From NCBI RefSeq assembly GCF_047160095.1, contig NZ_AP038785.1, positions 992,001 through 1,056,000 of the forward strand: a stretch of DNA of 64,000 nt, written 5' to 3'. The notes beneath the pieces were generated by a model that was given only the letters and a program-made list of their open reading frames with translations, was not told the DNA's origin and made no database searches. Shown piece by piece: positions 1-8,283 of the stretch (position 1 is the first letter of the stretch; the number at the start of each line of letters is the position of its first letter). A program made the translations under genes and the position numbers. The DNA is from Rodentibacter abscessus. GTDB taxonomy: Bacteria; Pseudomonadota; Gammaproteobacteria; Enterobacterales; Pasteurellaceae.

Positions 1-879
1 ATTACGCCAAAAGGGATTAGCATTCAAGCAACCCCGATTGCCCGTTCATTAAAAGGTGCGATTAGTTTTGATAATAGCGGAACAGGAAAAAACAAAACCC
101 TTTATCCGAACGAGTTACGAGCAAAATCAGCCGGACAATCGCTCACCCTTATCACTGATGATGCAGGCAATCTTAGCAAAGGAATGAATTTACGCTATCT
201 AGGCTTATCCATTGGTGAAATTGAAAGTATTACGCTGGATTCAAAATCACATAAAATCATCGCTAAAGCACTCATCAACCCTACTTATATGGGGATGATT
301 GCAAAAGAAGGCTCAACATTTAAGATTATTTCACCGCAAATTTCAGCCGGTGCAATAGAAAACTTAGATAGCCTTTTACAGCCTTATATTGATGTCGAGA
401 TAGGAAAAGGAAAAGCTCAAACGCAATTTAACCTCACACAAACATCGGCAAGCCGCAGTAAATACAACAACGGCATACCTTTTATTCTTGAAACAAACGA
501 TGCGCTGAACCTTACCGAAGGTTCACCGGTACTTTACCGTGGCGTTGAAGTCGGGACGATTCGAAAATTCGACCTAAACAAATTAGGCGATCGCGTGCTA
601 ATTCATATTGTCATTATGCCGAAATACCAACATCTCGTACGTAAAAATTCCGAGTTTTGGATATCATCGGGCTATGATTTCAGTTTAGGCTGGAAAGGTG
701 CGGAATTTAATACCGGTAGTGTGCAACAATTGCTAAAAGGCGGGATTTCATTCTCAACGCCATCAAGTAATATTGTTCAACCACAAGCTTCTGCAAACCA
801 ACGTTTCTTATTACAAATTAAACGTCCGGCAGAATCACCGATATGGAATAGCGGCGCATTGCCTTCTTCAAATCCATAA
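1..879 (+). CDS. pqiB: PqiB-like MCE-domain protein, 3' part (5' end outside window)
   Basis: The frame is open from base 1, so the gene starts upstream of the window; an ATG at 184 is only internal. The visible part (292 codons) carries repeated MCE-type segments: a Gly-rich stretch around GMNLRYLGLSIGEIESI, and a second module with the typical LTEGSPVLYRGVEVGTIRKF pattern. PqiB proteins are inner-membrane-anchored MCE proteins that form a periplasmic tube for lipid transport between the membranes, working with the multi-pass protein PqiA, whose gene would be expected just upstream. The C-terminus ends in a Ser/Pro-rich tail. An uptake sequence lies 10 bp after the stop. The family is clear; PqiB rather than a YebT-type paralogue is inferred from the short distance left to the C-terminus. 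Confidence 0.85.
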   Translation: MTPKGISIQATPIARSLKGAISFDNSGTGKNKTLYPNELRAKSAGQSLTLITDDAGNLSKGMNLRYLGLSIGEIESITLDSKSHKIIAKALINPTYMGMIAKEGSTFKIISPQISAGAIENLDSLLQPYIDVEIGKGKAQTQFNLTQTSASRSKYNNGIPFILETNDALNLTEGSPVLYRGVEVGTIRKFDLNKLGDRVLIHIVIMPKYQHLVRKNSEFWISSGYDFSLGWKGAEFNTGSVQQLLKGGISFSTPSSNIVQPQASANQRFLLQIKRPAESPIWNSGALPSSNP

Positions 880-933
880 GGATTTCTGACCGCACTTTAA
901 TCAGCGTCAAAATTTAAGAGGATAAATAAACTT

Positions 934-970
934 AAAGTTTGAGTCCGATAAATTCGGCTCAAACTTTTCC
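934..970 (+). terminator. Rho-independent terminator after pqiB
   Basis: AAAGTTTGAG (934-943) pairs with CTCAAACTTT (958-967), and the stem continues inward with CCGA/TCGG around a small bulge; a T-run follows. It ends the pqi transcript. Confidence 0.8.
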
Positions 971-1120
971 CTTTAGTTTCAATCAAAAAACCACACATAA
1001 TTTTGATGATTTTTATAAGCTTTAGTGTTAATCTACCGTCCTTTTTTTCTGCGTAAAAATAGAAAAAACGTCATTTGTCAAATATAGGCGCTCGAGAGAT
1101 TAGATGACGCACACTTTTAC

Positions 1121-1222
1121 ATTATTATGTAGCAATTGTTGCACATTCAAAAAGGGAGGTTCAATGCCGGGCAACAAGTTGCACCACCCTGCTTTTCACC
1201 TTGTGCAACAACTACATAATGG
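1121..1222. repeat. Short inverted-repeat element, divergent relative of the CGGTATTATG MITE family
   Basis: The left end ATTATGTAGCAATTGTTGCA (1124-1143) and the right end (reverse complement CCATTATGTAGTTGTTGCAC) form terminal inverted repeats that resemble the ATTATGTATCAGTTGCACAA ends of the elements at 11762, 42009 and 44018. The interior lacks the GGTGCGTTACGGC palindrome and instead holds a GTTGCACC...GTGCAAC segment. With the terminator at 934 it accounts for most of the 388-base gap before the next gene; the rest shows nothing clear beyond room for a promoter. Confidence 0.5.
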
Positions 1223-1267
1223 TTCACTTTTACGCGAATATGACCATTAACAAATAGAGAGAAAATA

Positions 1268-1612
1268 ATGAAAAAAACAGCTATTTTTCTGACCGCACTT
1301 TTACTGGTCGGTTGTACGGTTTCCAACGGAACGTCCACCAACTCACGCAAACCTTTTAATATCAACGGTTATGAAAAACGTTTAAATATCGCCGCTTGTA
1401 ATGATATAGACGATTGGTATTTAGACGGTTTCGGTGTCGGGCAAAAACACGCTGCCTACAAACAAAAAATCTTAGCCCAACGAATCGCTTATTGTGGAGA
1501 AACCAACAAAGCTGCGATTCAGGCGTGGGAAGACGGCTTTAAAAAAGGCACGGTAACAACGGTCAAAAAAACCAAACGAACCGCCCCAAAAAACCGTAAG
1601 CGCAAGCGTTAG
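1268..1612 (+). CDS. Small putative lipoprotein (DUF2799-like)
   Basis: 114 residues. The N-terminus is a lipoprotein signal peptide with lipobox LLVGC (Cys16), so the mature protein should be lipid-anchored in the envelope. The body has two matching halves, DDWYLDGFGVGQKHA and IQAWEDGFKKGT, the W-x-x-G/D-G-x-x-x-G spacing of the DUF2799 lipoproteins; the assignment is from memory of that pattern. The C-terminus is very basic (Lys/Arg-rich from residue 95). The DNA uptake sequence ACCGCACTT is built into the signal peptide codons (Leu-Thr-Ala-Leu-Leu). The start follows an AGAGAGAAAAT stretch. It is a single gene closed by a hairpin, with no known function. Confidence 0.75.
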   Translation: MKKTAIFLTALLLVGCTVSNGTSTNSRKPFNINGYEKRLNIAACNDIDDWYLDGFGVGQKHAAYKQKILAQRIAYCGETNKAAIQAWEDGFKKGTVTTVKKTKRTAPKNRKRKR

Positions 1613-1620
1613 TGATCTAA

Positions 1621-1660
1621 ACATAAAAGCTCAAACCAATTTTGATTTGAGCTTTTATGT
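1621..1660. terminator. Bidirectional terminator
   Basis: A perfect 15-bp stem, ACATAAAAGCTCAAA (1621-1635) with its complement at 1646-1660 and a 10-nt loop, sits between two convergent genes. The A- and T-rich arms suit termination from both sides. Confidence 0.85.
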
Positions 1661-1676
1661 TTATCAATACAACTTC

Positions 1677-2528
1677 TCACTCTTTCTGAATATCCACCTC
1701 AAACTCTCCCCAAATAGGAGAATGATCGGAAGAAGTTACTCTTTCTGTTTTTGATGAAAGTATTTTCATCCCTCGTACAAAGATATAATCAAGCGGATTT
1801 CCTAAGAAGCGCACACGTTCGTCTTGCGAAAAAGAAACCTCATTTAAACCGAATTCTTGGATAAATTCATTTAAGATTGCTTTCCGCTCTTTATTCCAAG
1901 CATTAAAATCACCCGCCAAAATGACCGCACTTTTAGGATTATCAAGCAATGAGAAAATCTTTTTTAACTGTGAGCGATAAGCTTCCGGTTGCCATTCAAA
2001 ATTAATCAAATGGACATTCACCACCCATAATTCACCACCATTTTTAAGCGAATATCGTGCTGCATTTGCCACTTTGGGAATATGAATCCAAGGTTCAGGC
2101 TGTGAAATGCCGCAATAGCGTTTAGGAATCGCTTTTGAAAATGTTTTCACGCCATAGGGTATTCCCTGATAAGCAAAGCTTGAAACAAAAAGTGCGGTTG
2201 AAAATGAAGGTAAATTTTGCTGTGGAGTCGCTTCTTGTAACAGAACAAAATCCTGATTTTGTGCAAAACTTGCTAAATCTTGCTGCCATCCTCTATCCGC
2301 ACCTTTATGTATGTTCCAACTTAACAAGCGAATATGTGTTTTTTCTAAAGGTTGATTTTGCTCCGCATTGGTAAAACACGATATATTTATCTGATTGAAA
2401 TGCTTTTGCGGGGTGCTTTCCAGCATAATTTGAAGAGATTCGAAAATATGAACCTCACTAACTCTATAAATTCCAACTGCAATACCCACTAAGAGTAAAA
2501 ATGCAAAAATTTTATTAATCTTTTTCAT
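1677..2528 (-). CDS. YafD-like endonuclease/exonuclease/phosphatase-family protein
   Basis: 283 residues. An N-terminal hydrophobic segment (about 7-21) anchors or exports the protein; the EEP fold follows from about residue 65. The metal-site and catalytic residues are visible in order: N72 (SWNIHKG), E99 (LLQEA), H173 (VNVHLINF), D207 and N209 (AGDFNAW), D247 (LDYIF) and the final S-D268-H269. The VNVHLINF segment and the PLDYIFVRG segment match E. coli YafD (UPF0294), whose substrate is not established; the fold covers Mg-dependent phosphodiesterases acting on nucleic acid, lipid or sugar phosphates. It is convergent with the upstream lipoprotein and divergent from the antiporter gene. Confidence 0.8.
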   Translation of the reverse strand: MKKINKIFAFLLLVGIAVGIYRVSEVHIFESLQIMLESTPQKHFNQINISCFTNAEQNQPLEKTHIRLLSWNIHKGADRGWQQDLASFAQNQDFVLLQEATPQQNLPSFSTALFVSSFAYQGIPYGVKTFSKAIPKRYCGISQPEPWIHIPKVANAARYSLKNGGELWVVNVHLINFEWQPEAYRSQLKKIFSLLDNPKSAVILAGDFNAWNKERKAILNEFIQEFGLNEVSFSQDERVRFLGNPLDYIFVRGMKILSSKTERVTSSDHSPIWGEFEVDIQKE

Positions 2529-2630
2529 TATTTTATTTCTCCCAAAGCAATCTTTATAAATAATAACAGTTTACTTATACTAGGCAACCGCCGAATTTTC
2601 GTCAGATAATCCTTTATTTAGGAATAATAT

Positions 2631-3956
2631 ATGAACATTTACACATATCTCTGTTTTCTCACTGCCATCGCGATTTTAATCAGTTTTGTCACCAGAAAGA
2701 TAAATGACAACGTTCAGTATACGATTGCCATTACTGCAACATCAATGGTCGGCTCGCTAATATTGGTCTTATTAGGCTATTTGAATTGGTTTAATTTGGA
2801 CGATATTGCAACTAAAGTGATTGAGCGAATTGATTTTAAAGAGTTTTTACTTAACGGTATCTTAGGTTTTTTATTATTTGCCGGCGCCTTGGGGATTAAA
2901 TTACCGGTGCTAAAAAATCAAAAATGGGAAATTACCACTTTTGCTCTCTTTTCCACCTTTGCCTCAACCTTTTTTATCGGCTTTTTATTCTACGGCGTAG
3001 CACAACTATTCGGCTGGCATGTTGATTTAATCTATTGTATTTTATTCGGCGCGTTGATCTCACCTGATGACCCCATCGCCGTACTTGCCATTATAAAAAA
3101 CTTGAAAGCACCGAAACGTTTATCGATGCAGGTGGAAGGAGAATCTTTATTTAATGATGGTATCGGCTTAGTCATTTTCACCACCGTTTTTGCCGTTGCA
3201 TTTGGCGGGCAAGAACCAACAGCCGGTGGCATATTACATCTTTTCTTTAAAGAAGCACTAGGCGGTATCGTATTCGGCTTTGTCATCGGTTTAATTGCAC
3301 ATTATTTGATTTCCGCCACTGATGATGGCTCGTTGGAAATTTTGTTAACTTTAACCATTCCTACAGCGGGTTTTATGCTGGCAAATCTGCTCCATGTTTC
3401 CGGCGCACTTGCGATGGTGGTCTCCGGCATCTTAATCGGTAACTGGACACGTTATACCGGCTTTTCAAAACAAAGCCAACGCTACTTCGATCATTTTTGG
3501 GAAATGATCGACCACTTTCTTAACTCTTTATTATTTATCCTAATCGGTTTGGCGATTTTACTTATTCACGTTTCATGGCAAGGATTAATTTTAATTATTC
3601 TGGCTATTCCTATTTGCTTGGTTTGTCGTTATGCCAGCGTATGGCTACCATTCCAAATAATGAAACGCTACCGTAAATATAACCCTTACACCTTGCAGGT
3701 TCTCACATGGGGAGCTTTACGTGGGGGGCTTGCCCTTGCTATGGCACTTTCTATTCCGATGGGAAAATTCTATATTGAGGGATTAAATATGGATATTCGT
3801 GATCTCATTTTAGGGATGACATACGCTGTGGTTACCTTTTCTATCCTTATCCAAGGTACAACCATTGAAAGTATGATCCGCAAATCCAAAGAAGTGATTA
3901 TGCGTGAGCGTGGTTATAATGGAGTAGGATTAGCAAAGGATCAGCGTAAAGAATAA
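2631..3956 (+). CDS. NhaP-type Na+(K+)/H+ antiporter (CPA1 family)
   Basis: 441 residues with about twelve hydrophobic segments, an inner-membrane monovalent cation/proton exchanger. The family signature is plain: SPDDPIAV at 144-151 carries the paired Asp of the transport site, followed by VEGESLFNDGIGLV (168-181) as in NhaP and eukaryotic NHE proteins. A later conserved helix contains TWGALRGGLALAMALS, the R-G-G of CPA1 transporters. The C-terminus is short and basic, with no large cytosolic regulatory domain. The start has a weak AGGAAT site 8 bases upstream. It is monocistronic and followed at once by a strong terminator. The ion specificity cannot be read from the sequence. Confidence 0.88.
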   Translation: MNIYTYLCFLTAIAILISFVTRKINDNVQYTIAITATSMVGSLILVLLGYLNWFNLDDIATKVIERIDFKEFLLNGILGFLLFAGALGIKLPVLKNQKWEITTFALFSTFASTFFIGFLFYGVAQLFGWHVDLIYCILFGALISPDDPIAVLAIIKNLKAPKRLSMQVEGESLFNDGIGLVIFTTVFAVAFGGQEPTAGGILHLFFKEALGGIVFGFVIGLIAHYLISATDDGSLEILLTLTIPTAGFMLANLLHVSGALAMVVSGILIGNWTRYTGFSKQSQRYFDHFWEMIDHFLNSLLFILIGLAILLIHVSWQGLILIILAIPICLVCRYASVWLPFQIMKRYRKYNPYTLQVLTWGALRGGLALAMALSIPMGKFYIEGLNMDIRDLILGMTYAVVTFSILIQGTTIESMIRKSKEVIMRERGYNGVGLAKDQRKE

Positions 3957-3964
3957 ATCATAAA

Positions 3965-3992
3965 AAAAGCCAACAATTTCGTTGGCTTTTTG
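3965..3992 (+). terminator. Rho-independent terminator after the antiporter gene
   Basis: AAAAGCCAAC (3965-3974), loop AATTTC, GTTGGCTTTT (3981-3990), followed by T-rich sequence. The A-rich left side may also serve the convergent lipoprotein gene. Confidence 0.88.
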
Positions 3993-4029
3993 GTTTAAGT
4001 AGAGGATGATGCTTATGTCAGCTACTACT

Positions 4030-4845
4030 TTATTCTTGATATAACAGTGCCGGCCCTTGATTTTCCGAACCGTTTAACATACCGAAACTGGTTACTCCAT
4101 CAACAACGACTTCCACCCGTCGGTTTGGCGCTAAACAATCTCTAAGCGCTTGTCCGGAACCTTGACAAATCTTAACTTGCTGCGCTTTCCCATAACCTTT
4201 CGCTAAAATCGGACCTCTCACACCACTGCTTTCCAAACGTTTTTTTACTTCTTCCGCCCGCTTTTGCGATAAATTCAAATTATAGACATCTGAACCCAGT
4301 CGGTCGGTAAAACCACTTACCTTAATCTCTTTGATCTCGGTTTCTTTCCCATTGAGTTGCTCTGCTAACAGATCAATAGTACTCTTTCCTTGCTCTGTTA
4401 GTATCGCCTTGTCAAATTCAAACAAAGATTCGCCACTTAAGCTAATCGCTGATTTGCTACCGCAACCGCTAGGATTCCATAGAAAAGTTTGTGCATTCAT
4501 TTGTTTATCAAATAAGATTTTGTATTGACATACTTTATGAACACCATCTTCTCGATAATTAAACACATAATTCCATTCACGCACGCCCCACAATCCTTCG
4601 GAAAAATGCGGACGACCAAGCAAATTGTAAAGCTGATCTTTATTCATTCCGGCTTCAACCATACGTAAATTTTGCCAGTTAGGCCAAGAACCGAACTGAT
4701 CGCCATCGTGATTAAAACTTGAATTTTCAATCTTAGGCCAAACGATTTTTTCCGCTTTACCTTGAGCCGTTACTTTGCTTAAATTACCACAAGCAGTTAA
4801 ACCAACTAACGAAGAAAACAAAAATAATACGGATAACTTTTTCAT
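4030..4845 (-). CDS. TpgA-like lipoprotein: BamE-like plus OmpA peptidoglycan-binding domains
   Basis: 271 residues from the ATG at 4845, chosen because AAGGAA lies upstream and the N-terminus is then a lipoprotein signal with lipobox GLTAC (Cys19); the longer open frame would run into the adhesin gene. Residues 62-110 resemble BamE/SmpA (GMNKDQLYNLLGRPHF, then WNYVFNYR). Residues 141-249 are an OmpA C-terminal domain (LFEFDKAILTEQG, FTDRLGSDVYNLNLSQKRAE), with Asp181 and Arg196 placed to bind diaminopimelate. This pairing of domains, 16 bases behind a trimeric autotransporter gene, matches TpgA of Acinetobacter, which anchors or helps assemble its adhesin. The role here is inferred from that architecture and the shared operon. 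Confidence 0.85.
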   Translation of the reverse strand: MKKLSVLFLFSSLVGLTACGNLSKVTAQGKAEKIVWPKIENSSFNHDGDQFGSWPNWQNLRMVEAGMNKDQLYNLLGRPHFSEGLWGVREWNYVFNYREDGVHKVCQYKILFDKQMNAQTFLWNPSGCGSKSAISLSGESLFEFDKAILTEQGKSTIDLLAEQLNGKETEIKEIKVSGFTDRLGSDVYNLNLSQKRAEEVKKRLESSGVRGPILAKGYGKAQQVKICQGSGQALRDCLAPNRRVEVVVDGVTSFGMLNGSENQGPALLYQE

Positions 4846-4861
4846 CATTTTTCCTTGTTGC

Positions 4862-7201
4862 TTACCATTCATAACCGGCTCCCGAACCAATAATAGTATT
4901 ACCTCTCGTATCAATACTTCCCGATAATGAAATAGTCCAGTGACCATTATCCGATGCGGTGGAGAATTTCAATGCAGTTGCTGATTCACCACGATAAGTC
5001 GCAGCACCGATAGCCAACATTGATTTACCGTTACGTCTCACTTGTGGAGTAGAAGCAATAGCAGCACTACCTGCAATTCCCGCTCGAGCATAACGATCGT
5101 TTTGATGAACTTTACTCTCTAATTTTTTCACCATATTAGTATTATTACTGTTCATCGCTTTTAACTGCGCAACATTCACTGCATCCGTATCATTTACGCC
5201 AGGAGCAACATTAGTTACCCTTTGGTTATTCGCATTAATACCATTTCCATTAATATAGGTTTTATTACCAACCTTATATTCATTTGAACTGATACTATTC
5301 ACACTAAGATCATCTGCAGTTGCAACATTATAGATATTTTGCCCATTCGCCCCTGTTGATCTCATCACTTTGATATTTTTACCGGCCGTCACTTCTTCTT
5401 GAGAAGCTAAAAGTGCCTCATGGATAGTATTTTTGCCGGTATTACCCAAATTACTTGTGACAATTTGACCATTTTGGAGTGACGTAGCACCACCGAATGC
5501 TTTTGCCGTACTAGCTGCAATATTATGAAGTTGGGCACCGTTGACACCATCGGTCGAAGTACTTGAAATATCACCGGCAGCCACATTAGTGACCTTATTT
5601 CCGCCATTATTCAGTCCGGTTTTTGATAATACGGTATTACCTGCCGTTACGGAATTCACATTAAGATCGTCTGTAGTTGCAACTTCATAAACAGACTGCC
5701 CGTTCGTACCTACTGAGTGAGTAATTTTAATATTTTTGCCTTCCTTCACTTCCGTTTTGGCTGCACTCACATTTTTATTAATCTCATTTTTCACTCGGTA
5801 AAGTTGAGAACCGTTCACCGCATCTTTCGATGTTTCACTGACCTTACCGTCCGCTACATTAGTGATTTTCTGATTATTGGCATTAATACCATCTTTATTA
5901 ATATAAGTTTTATCACCAACCTTATATTCATTTGAAATCACAGAGTTCACCTTCAAATCCTCCACCACGGACAAATGATAATTTTTCGTTCCATCTTTAT
6001 TATCCGTTGTCTTTAACTTAAGGTTTTTTCCTACTGTTACGGTACTTTGGGTATTTTTATTGCTCTCTTTGATAGACTTAATCGCATCGTGAATATTATC
6101 TTTCCCCGTATCACCGATATTTGTCATAGATAATGTACCGTTATCGGCAATCGCCACATTACCACCCAATATATTTTTGGTACTTTGAACTACATTATCA
6201 ACAACCCGATTAGTCGCATATAGCTGACTACCGTTAACGGCATCCGTAGAATCTTTCGTAATACGCCCTGCTGAAACATTTTGAATTTGGCGGGTGTGTT
6301 TTCCGGCGATACCAACAGAGACAGAACCAACTGATGTTTTACCTGCAAAATGACCATAAATTAAATTACCCACAGTTGCGCTCTTAGTATCAACCGCCTC
6401 ATCGGTTTCTGACAACGCACCTAATGCAACAGAATTTTCATGTGTTGCTTTAGCATGAGCGCCTAGTGCAACAGAATTTTCACCGGAAGCATCTGTCATT
6501 CGCCCAATTGCAATTGAATGTTTACCGCTCGCACGGGTTCTACTACCGATACTCACAGTATTTTTATTTGAAGCCGATGCATTACTACCAATGGAAAGGG
6601 ATGTGTTACCGGAAACATTATTATTACTACCAATAGCTAACGAATTATCAACCGAAACTTTATTTTTTACCCCAACGGCAACAGAGTTAGCCTTTTCGAC
6701 ATTATTTTCATGTCCTACCGCAGTGCTTTGCGAACCAAACACTTTATTTCCGGAACCAAAAATGTTACTTGAATTAATCGATGTACAAGGACTACAATCA
6801 TTCACTTCACCAAGATTATTATTCACACCGAAAGCGGAAGATTGATTGCCGTTAACACGGTTATTATCGCCAAAAGCCTGAGCTTGTTCCCCTTTTGCAG
6901 TATTTCCATCGCCAAAGGCGTTCGCATCTTTTCCATCAACTTCATTCTGATTACCGACAGCAGATGAAGAACCTTTTTTAGATTTAATCACATTATCCTG
7001 ACCTGCTGCAAAATTGCCCGGTCCATCGACTAGAGTTTTTTCAGCGGAATTTTTGAAGTGTCCATTCCCGATATCATCAGTAGGATTCACTATAAAAGGA
7101 GATTGAGGGGTTTCCACGGCTTGAACGGAACTTAATGATAGGGCGGGGAAACAAAGAAATAATAGATGACGTTTATATTGAGAAAAATTGTTAATTAACA
7201 T
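4862..7201 (-). CDS. Trimeric autotransporter adhesin (YadA/Hia type)
   Basis: 779 residues. The signal peptide ends near Ala28. Residues about 60-290 are a YadA-like head of left-handed beta-roll repeats (SxAxG/SxSIG motifs such as NSVAVGVKNKV, NTSLSIGSNA). A neck with DSTDAVNGSQLYATN follows, then a stalk in which two related blocks carry EYKVGxKTYIN-xGINANNQ and DAVNGSQLY/DAVNVAQL motifs, and finally a YadA-type membrane anchor starting near VHQNDRYARAGIAGSAA and ending in GSGAGYEW with an aromatic last residue. Three chains would form the outer-membrane pore. Two head cysteines (136 and 139, DCSPC) are unusual for an autotransporter passenger. No clear ribosome-binding site precedes the ATG. 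It is co-transcribed with the TpgA-like gene downstream. Confidence 0.93.
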   Translation of the reverse strand: MLINNFSQYKRHLLFLCFPALSLSSVQAVETPQSPFIVNPTDDIGNGHFKNSAEKTLVDGPGNFAAGQDNVIKSKKGSSSAVGNQNEVDGKDANAFGDGNTAKGEQAQAFGDNNRVNGNQSSAFGVNNNLGEVNDCSPCTSINSSNIFGSGNKVFGSQSTAVGHENNVEKANSVAVGVKNKVSVDNSLAIGSNNNVSGNTSLSIGSNASASNKNTVSIGSRTRASGKHSIAIGRMTDASGENSVALGAHAKATHENSVALGALSETDEAVDTKSATVGNLIYGHFAGKTSVGSVSVGIAGKHTRQIQNVSAGRITKDSTDAVNGSQLYATNRVVDNVVQSTKNILGGNVAIADNGTLSMTNIGDTGKDNIHDAIKSIKESNKNTQSTVTVGKNLKLKTTDNKDGTKNYHLSVVEDLKVNSVISNEYKVGDKTYINKDGINANNQKITNVADGKVSETSKDAVNGSQLYRVKNEINKNVSAAKTEVKEGKNIKITHSVGTNGQSVYEVATTDDLNVNSVTAGNTVLSKTGLNNGGNKVTNVAAGDISSTSTDGVNGAQLHNIAASTAKAFGGATSLQNGQIVTSNLGNTGKNTIHEALLASQEEVTAGKNIKVMRSTGANGQNIYNVATADDLSVNSISSNEYKVGNKTYINGNGINANNQRVTNVAPGVNDTDAVNVAQLKAMNSNNTNMVKKLESKVHQNDRYARAGIAGSAAIASTPQVRRNGKSMLAIGAATYRGESATALKFSTASDNGHWTISLSGSIDTRGNTIIGSGAGYEW

Positions 7202-7706
7202 AGATTACACACTTTTATTAAATGAGTAAAAGCAACCTTTTACTCCACAAATAAAAAGTTACTTTACACCTTTATTGTTATAATACTCACAGTAGAAAAC
7301 ACACTACTTGATCGACTCCGAAATTCTTCTTAACTGCTTGAAGAAAATCCCTAAAGTAGTTACTCAAGAATAAATAAACATCTAGTGAAGCAAAAACGCA
7401 TAGAGAACACAAAATATGCGTTATATTGCAAACCGCTCACAATTACGCATCAACAGCCTAAATAATGAGAAAAAAACAGATAGGCATTCTTTTAATTTCT
7501 CTACATCATATGCTATGCTTGCCACTTATCGAAAAAATGCTTGATTTACCCTGTGAGTAACTGAAAGGAACTATATATCAATTTCAAAAGGAACTCAATA
7601 GTTCCTTTCAAAAAATTTAATTATTTTTGTATTAATCTTTGATTCAAACAAATCTTTAAATTCTCACGAATATAAAAAACAAATAGAGTTCCTTATTAAA
7701 GAATTT
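7202..7706. other. 505-base intergenic region between the adhesin and the Mu-type regulator
   Basis: The region must contain the promoters of two divergent genes. It is very AT-rich and has no open frame I would call. Its one clear structure is the nested hairpin set at 7562-7610. No simple repeat tract of the kind that phase-varies adhesins is present. Confidence 0.6.
7562..7610. repeat. Nested, mutually exclusive hairpins (AAAGGAACT repeats)
   Basis: TGAAAGGAACTA (7562-7573) is complementary to TAGTTCCTTTCA (7599-7610). A second copy of the left arm, AAAGGAACT (7587-7595), can pair with the same right arm through a 4-base loop. The two structures exclude each other. A further GAGTTCCTT lies near 7687, just before the regulator's start, so the sequence could also be a repeated operator. 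Confidence 0.6.
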
Positions 7707-8159
7707 ATGAAGAACTTTAAGGAATGGTTTTCTATAAAAGAACTAGTAGACAAGAACTTACCGAATCTCCCCTCCTCCGATAAAGGTATCGTAAAAAAAG
7801 CCAATAGAGAGGGATGGAAGAAACGACAAAGAGTCGGTGTAAAAGGTCGGACATTTGAATATTATATCGGCGATATGCCCGGAGAGGTACAACAAGCTTT
7901 GGGCGTAAATTTGCCGAATAAACCCCAAACGGGGATTTCAATTTTAGAGCCAACAGGAGAATCTATCGAACAATACATTGAATCTATCAAACAAGAACTG
8001 GATTCAATCAAAGCACTTTGGTATAACCGAATCTCATCGGTATCAAAACAAGCGATTAGTGAAGAGGAATTTGAACTGATTAAAAACTACCGTGAATGCA
8101 AAAGTGAAACGCAATCTGCCATAAAAATCTTAGCAGAAACAATGGCATTAAAAAAATAA
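7707..8159 (+). CDS. Orphan Mu-type DNA-binding protein (HTH of Mu repressor/MuA N-terminus)
   Basis: 150 residues. Residues about 5-65 match the winged HTH shared by the phage Mu repressor and the MuA transposase N-terminus: WFSIKELVDKNLPNLPSSDK, then GWKKRQRVGVKGRTFEYY and a closing DMPGEVQQAL. The C-terminal half (about 85-150) is a charged, probably coiled-coil region with no catalytic domain, so it is a regulator-like fragment and not a transposase. No other phage gene is present in the window, so it looks like a remnant or a domesticated regulator. Its divergent position beside the adhesin operon makes control of that operon possible but unproven. Confidence 0.72.
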   Translation: MKNFKEWFSIKELVDKNLPNLPSSDKGIVKKANREGWKKRQRVGVKGRTFEYYIGDMPGEVQQALGVNLPNKPQTGISILEPTGESIEQYIESIKQELDSIKALWYNRISSVSKQAISEEEFELIKNYRECKSETQSAIKILAETMALKK

Positions 8160-8244
8160 TGTCTATATTTAAGATTCGATAAAACCACGCCCCTAAAAGA
8201 TAATTGCCTAAATATCGGCGGAAAAAATGAATATTATCGATAAA

Positions 8245-8271
8245 AAAGTGCGGTCAAAACGACCGCACTTT
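8245..8271. terminator. Uptake-sequence inverted pair acting as terminator
   Basis: AAAGTGCGGTC (8245-8255) and GACCGCACTTT (8261-8271) flank a 5-base loop between convergent genes, with A- and T-runs on the outer sides. Both arms are DNA uptake sequences. Confidence 0.85.
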
Positions 8272-8283
8272 ACTCTCTATAAA

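Noticed and set aside
1147..1365. Open frame of 72 codons on the minus strand
   Set aside because: It is antisense to the lipoprotein signal region and overlaps a repeat element; it has no ribosome site or domain.
7707..8159. Start of an integrated Mu-like prophage
   Set aside because: No other phage gene follows; the neighbours are ordinary chromosomal genes.
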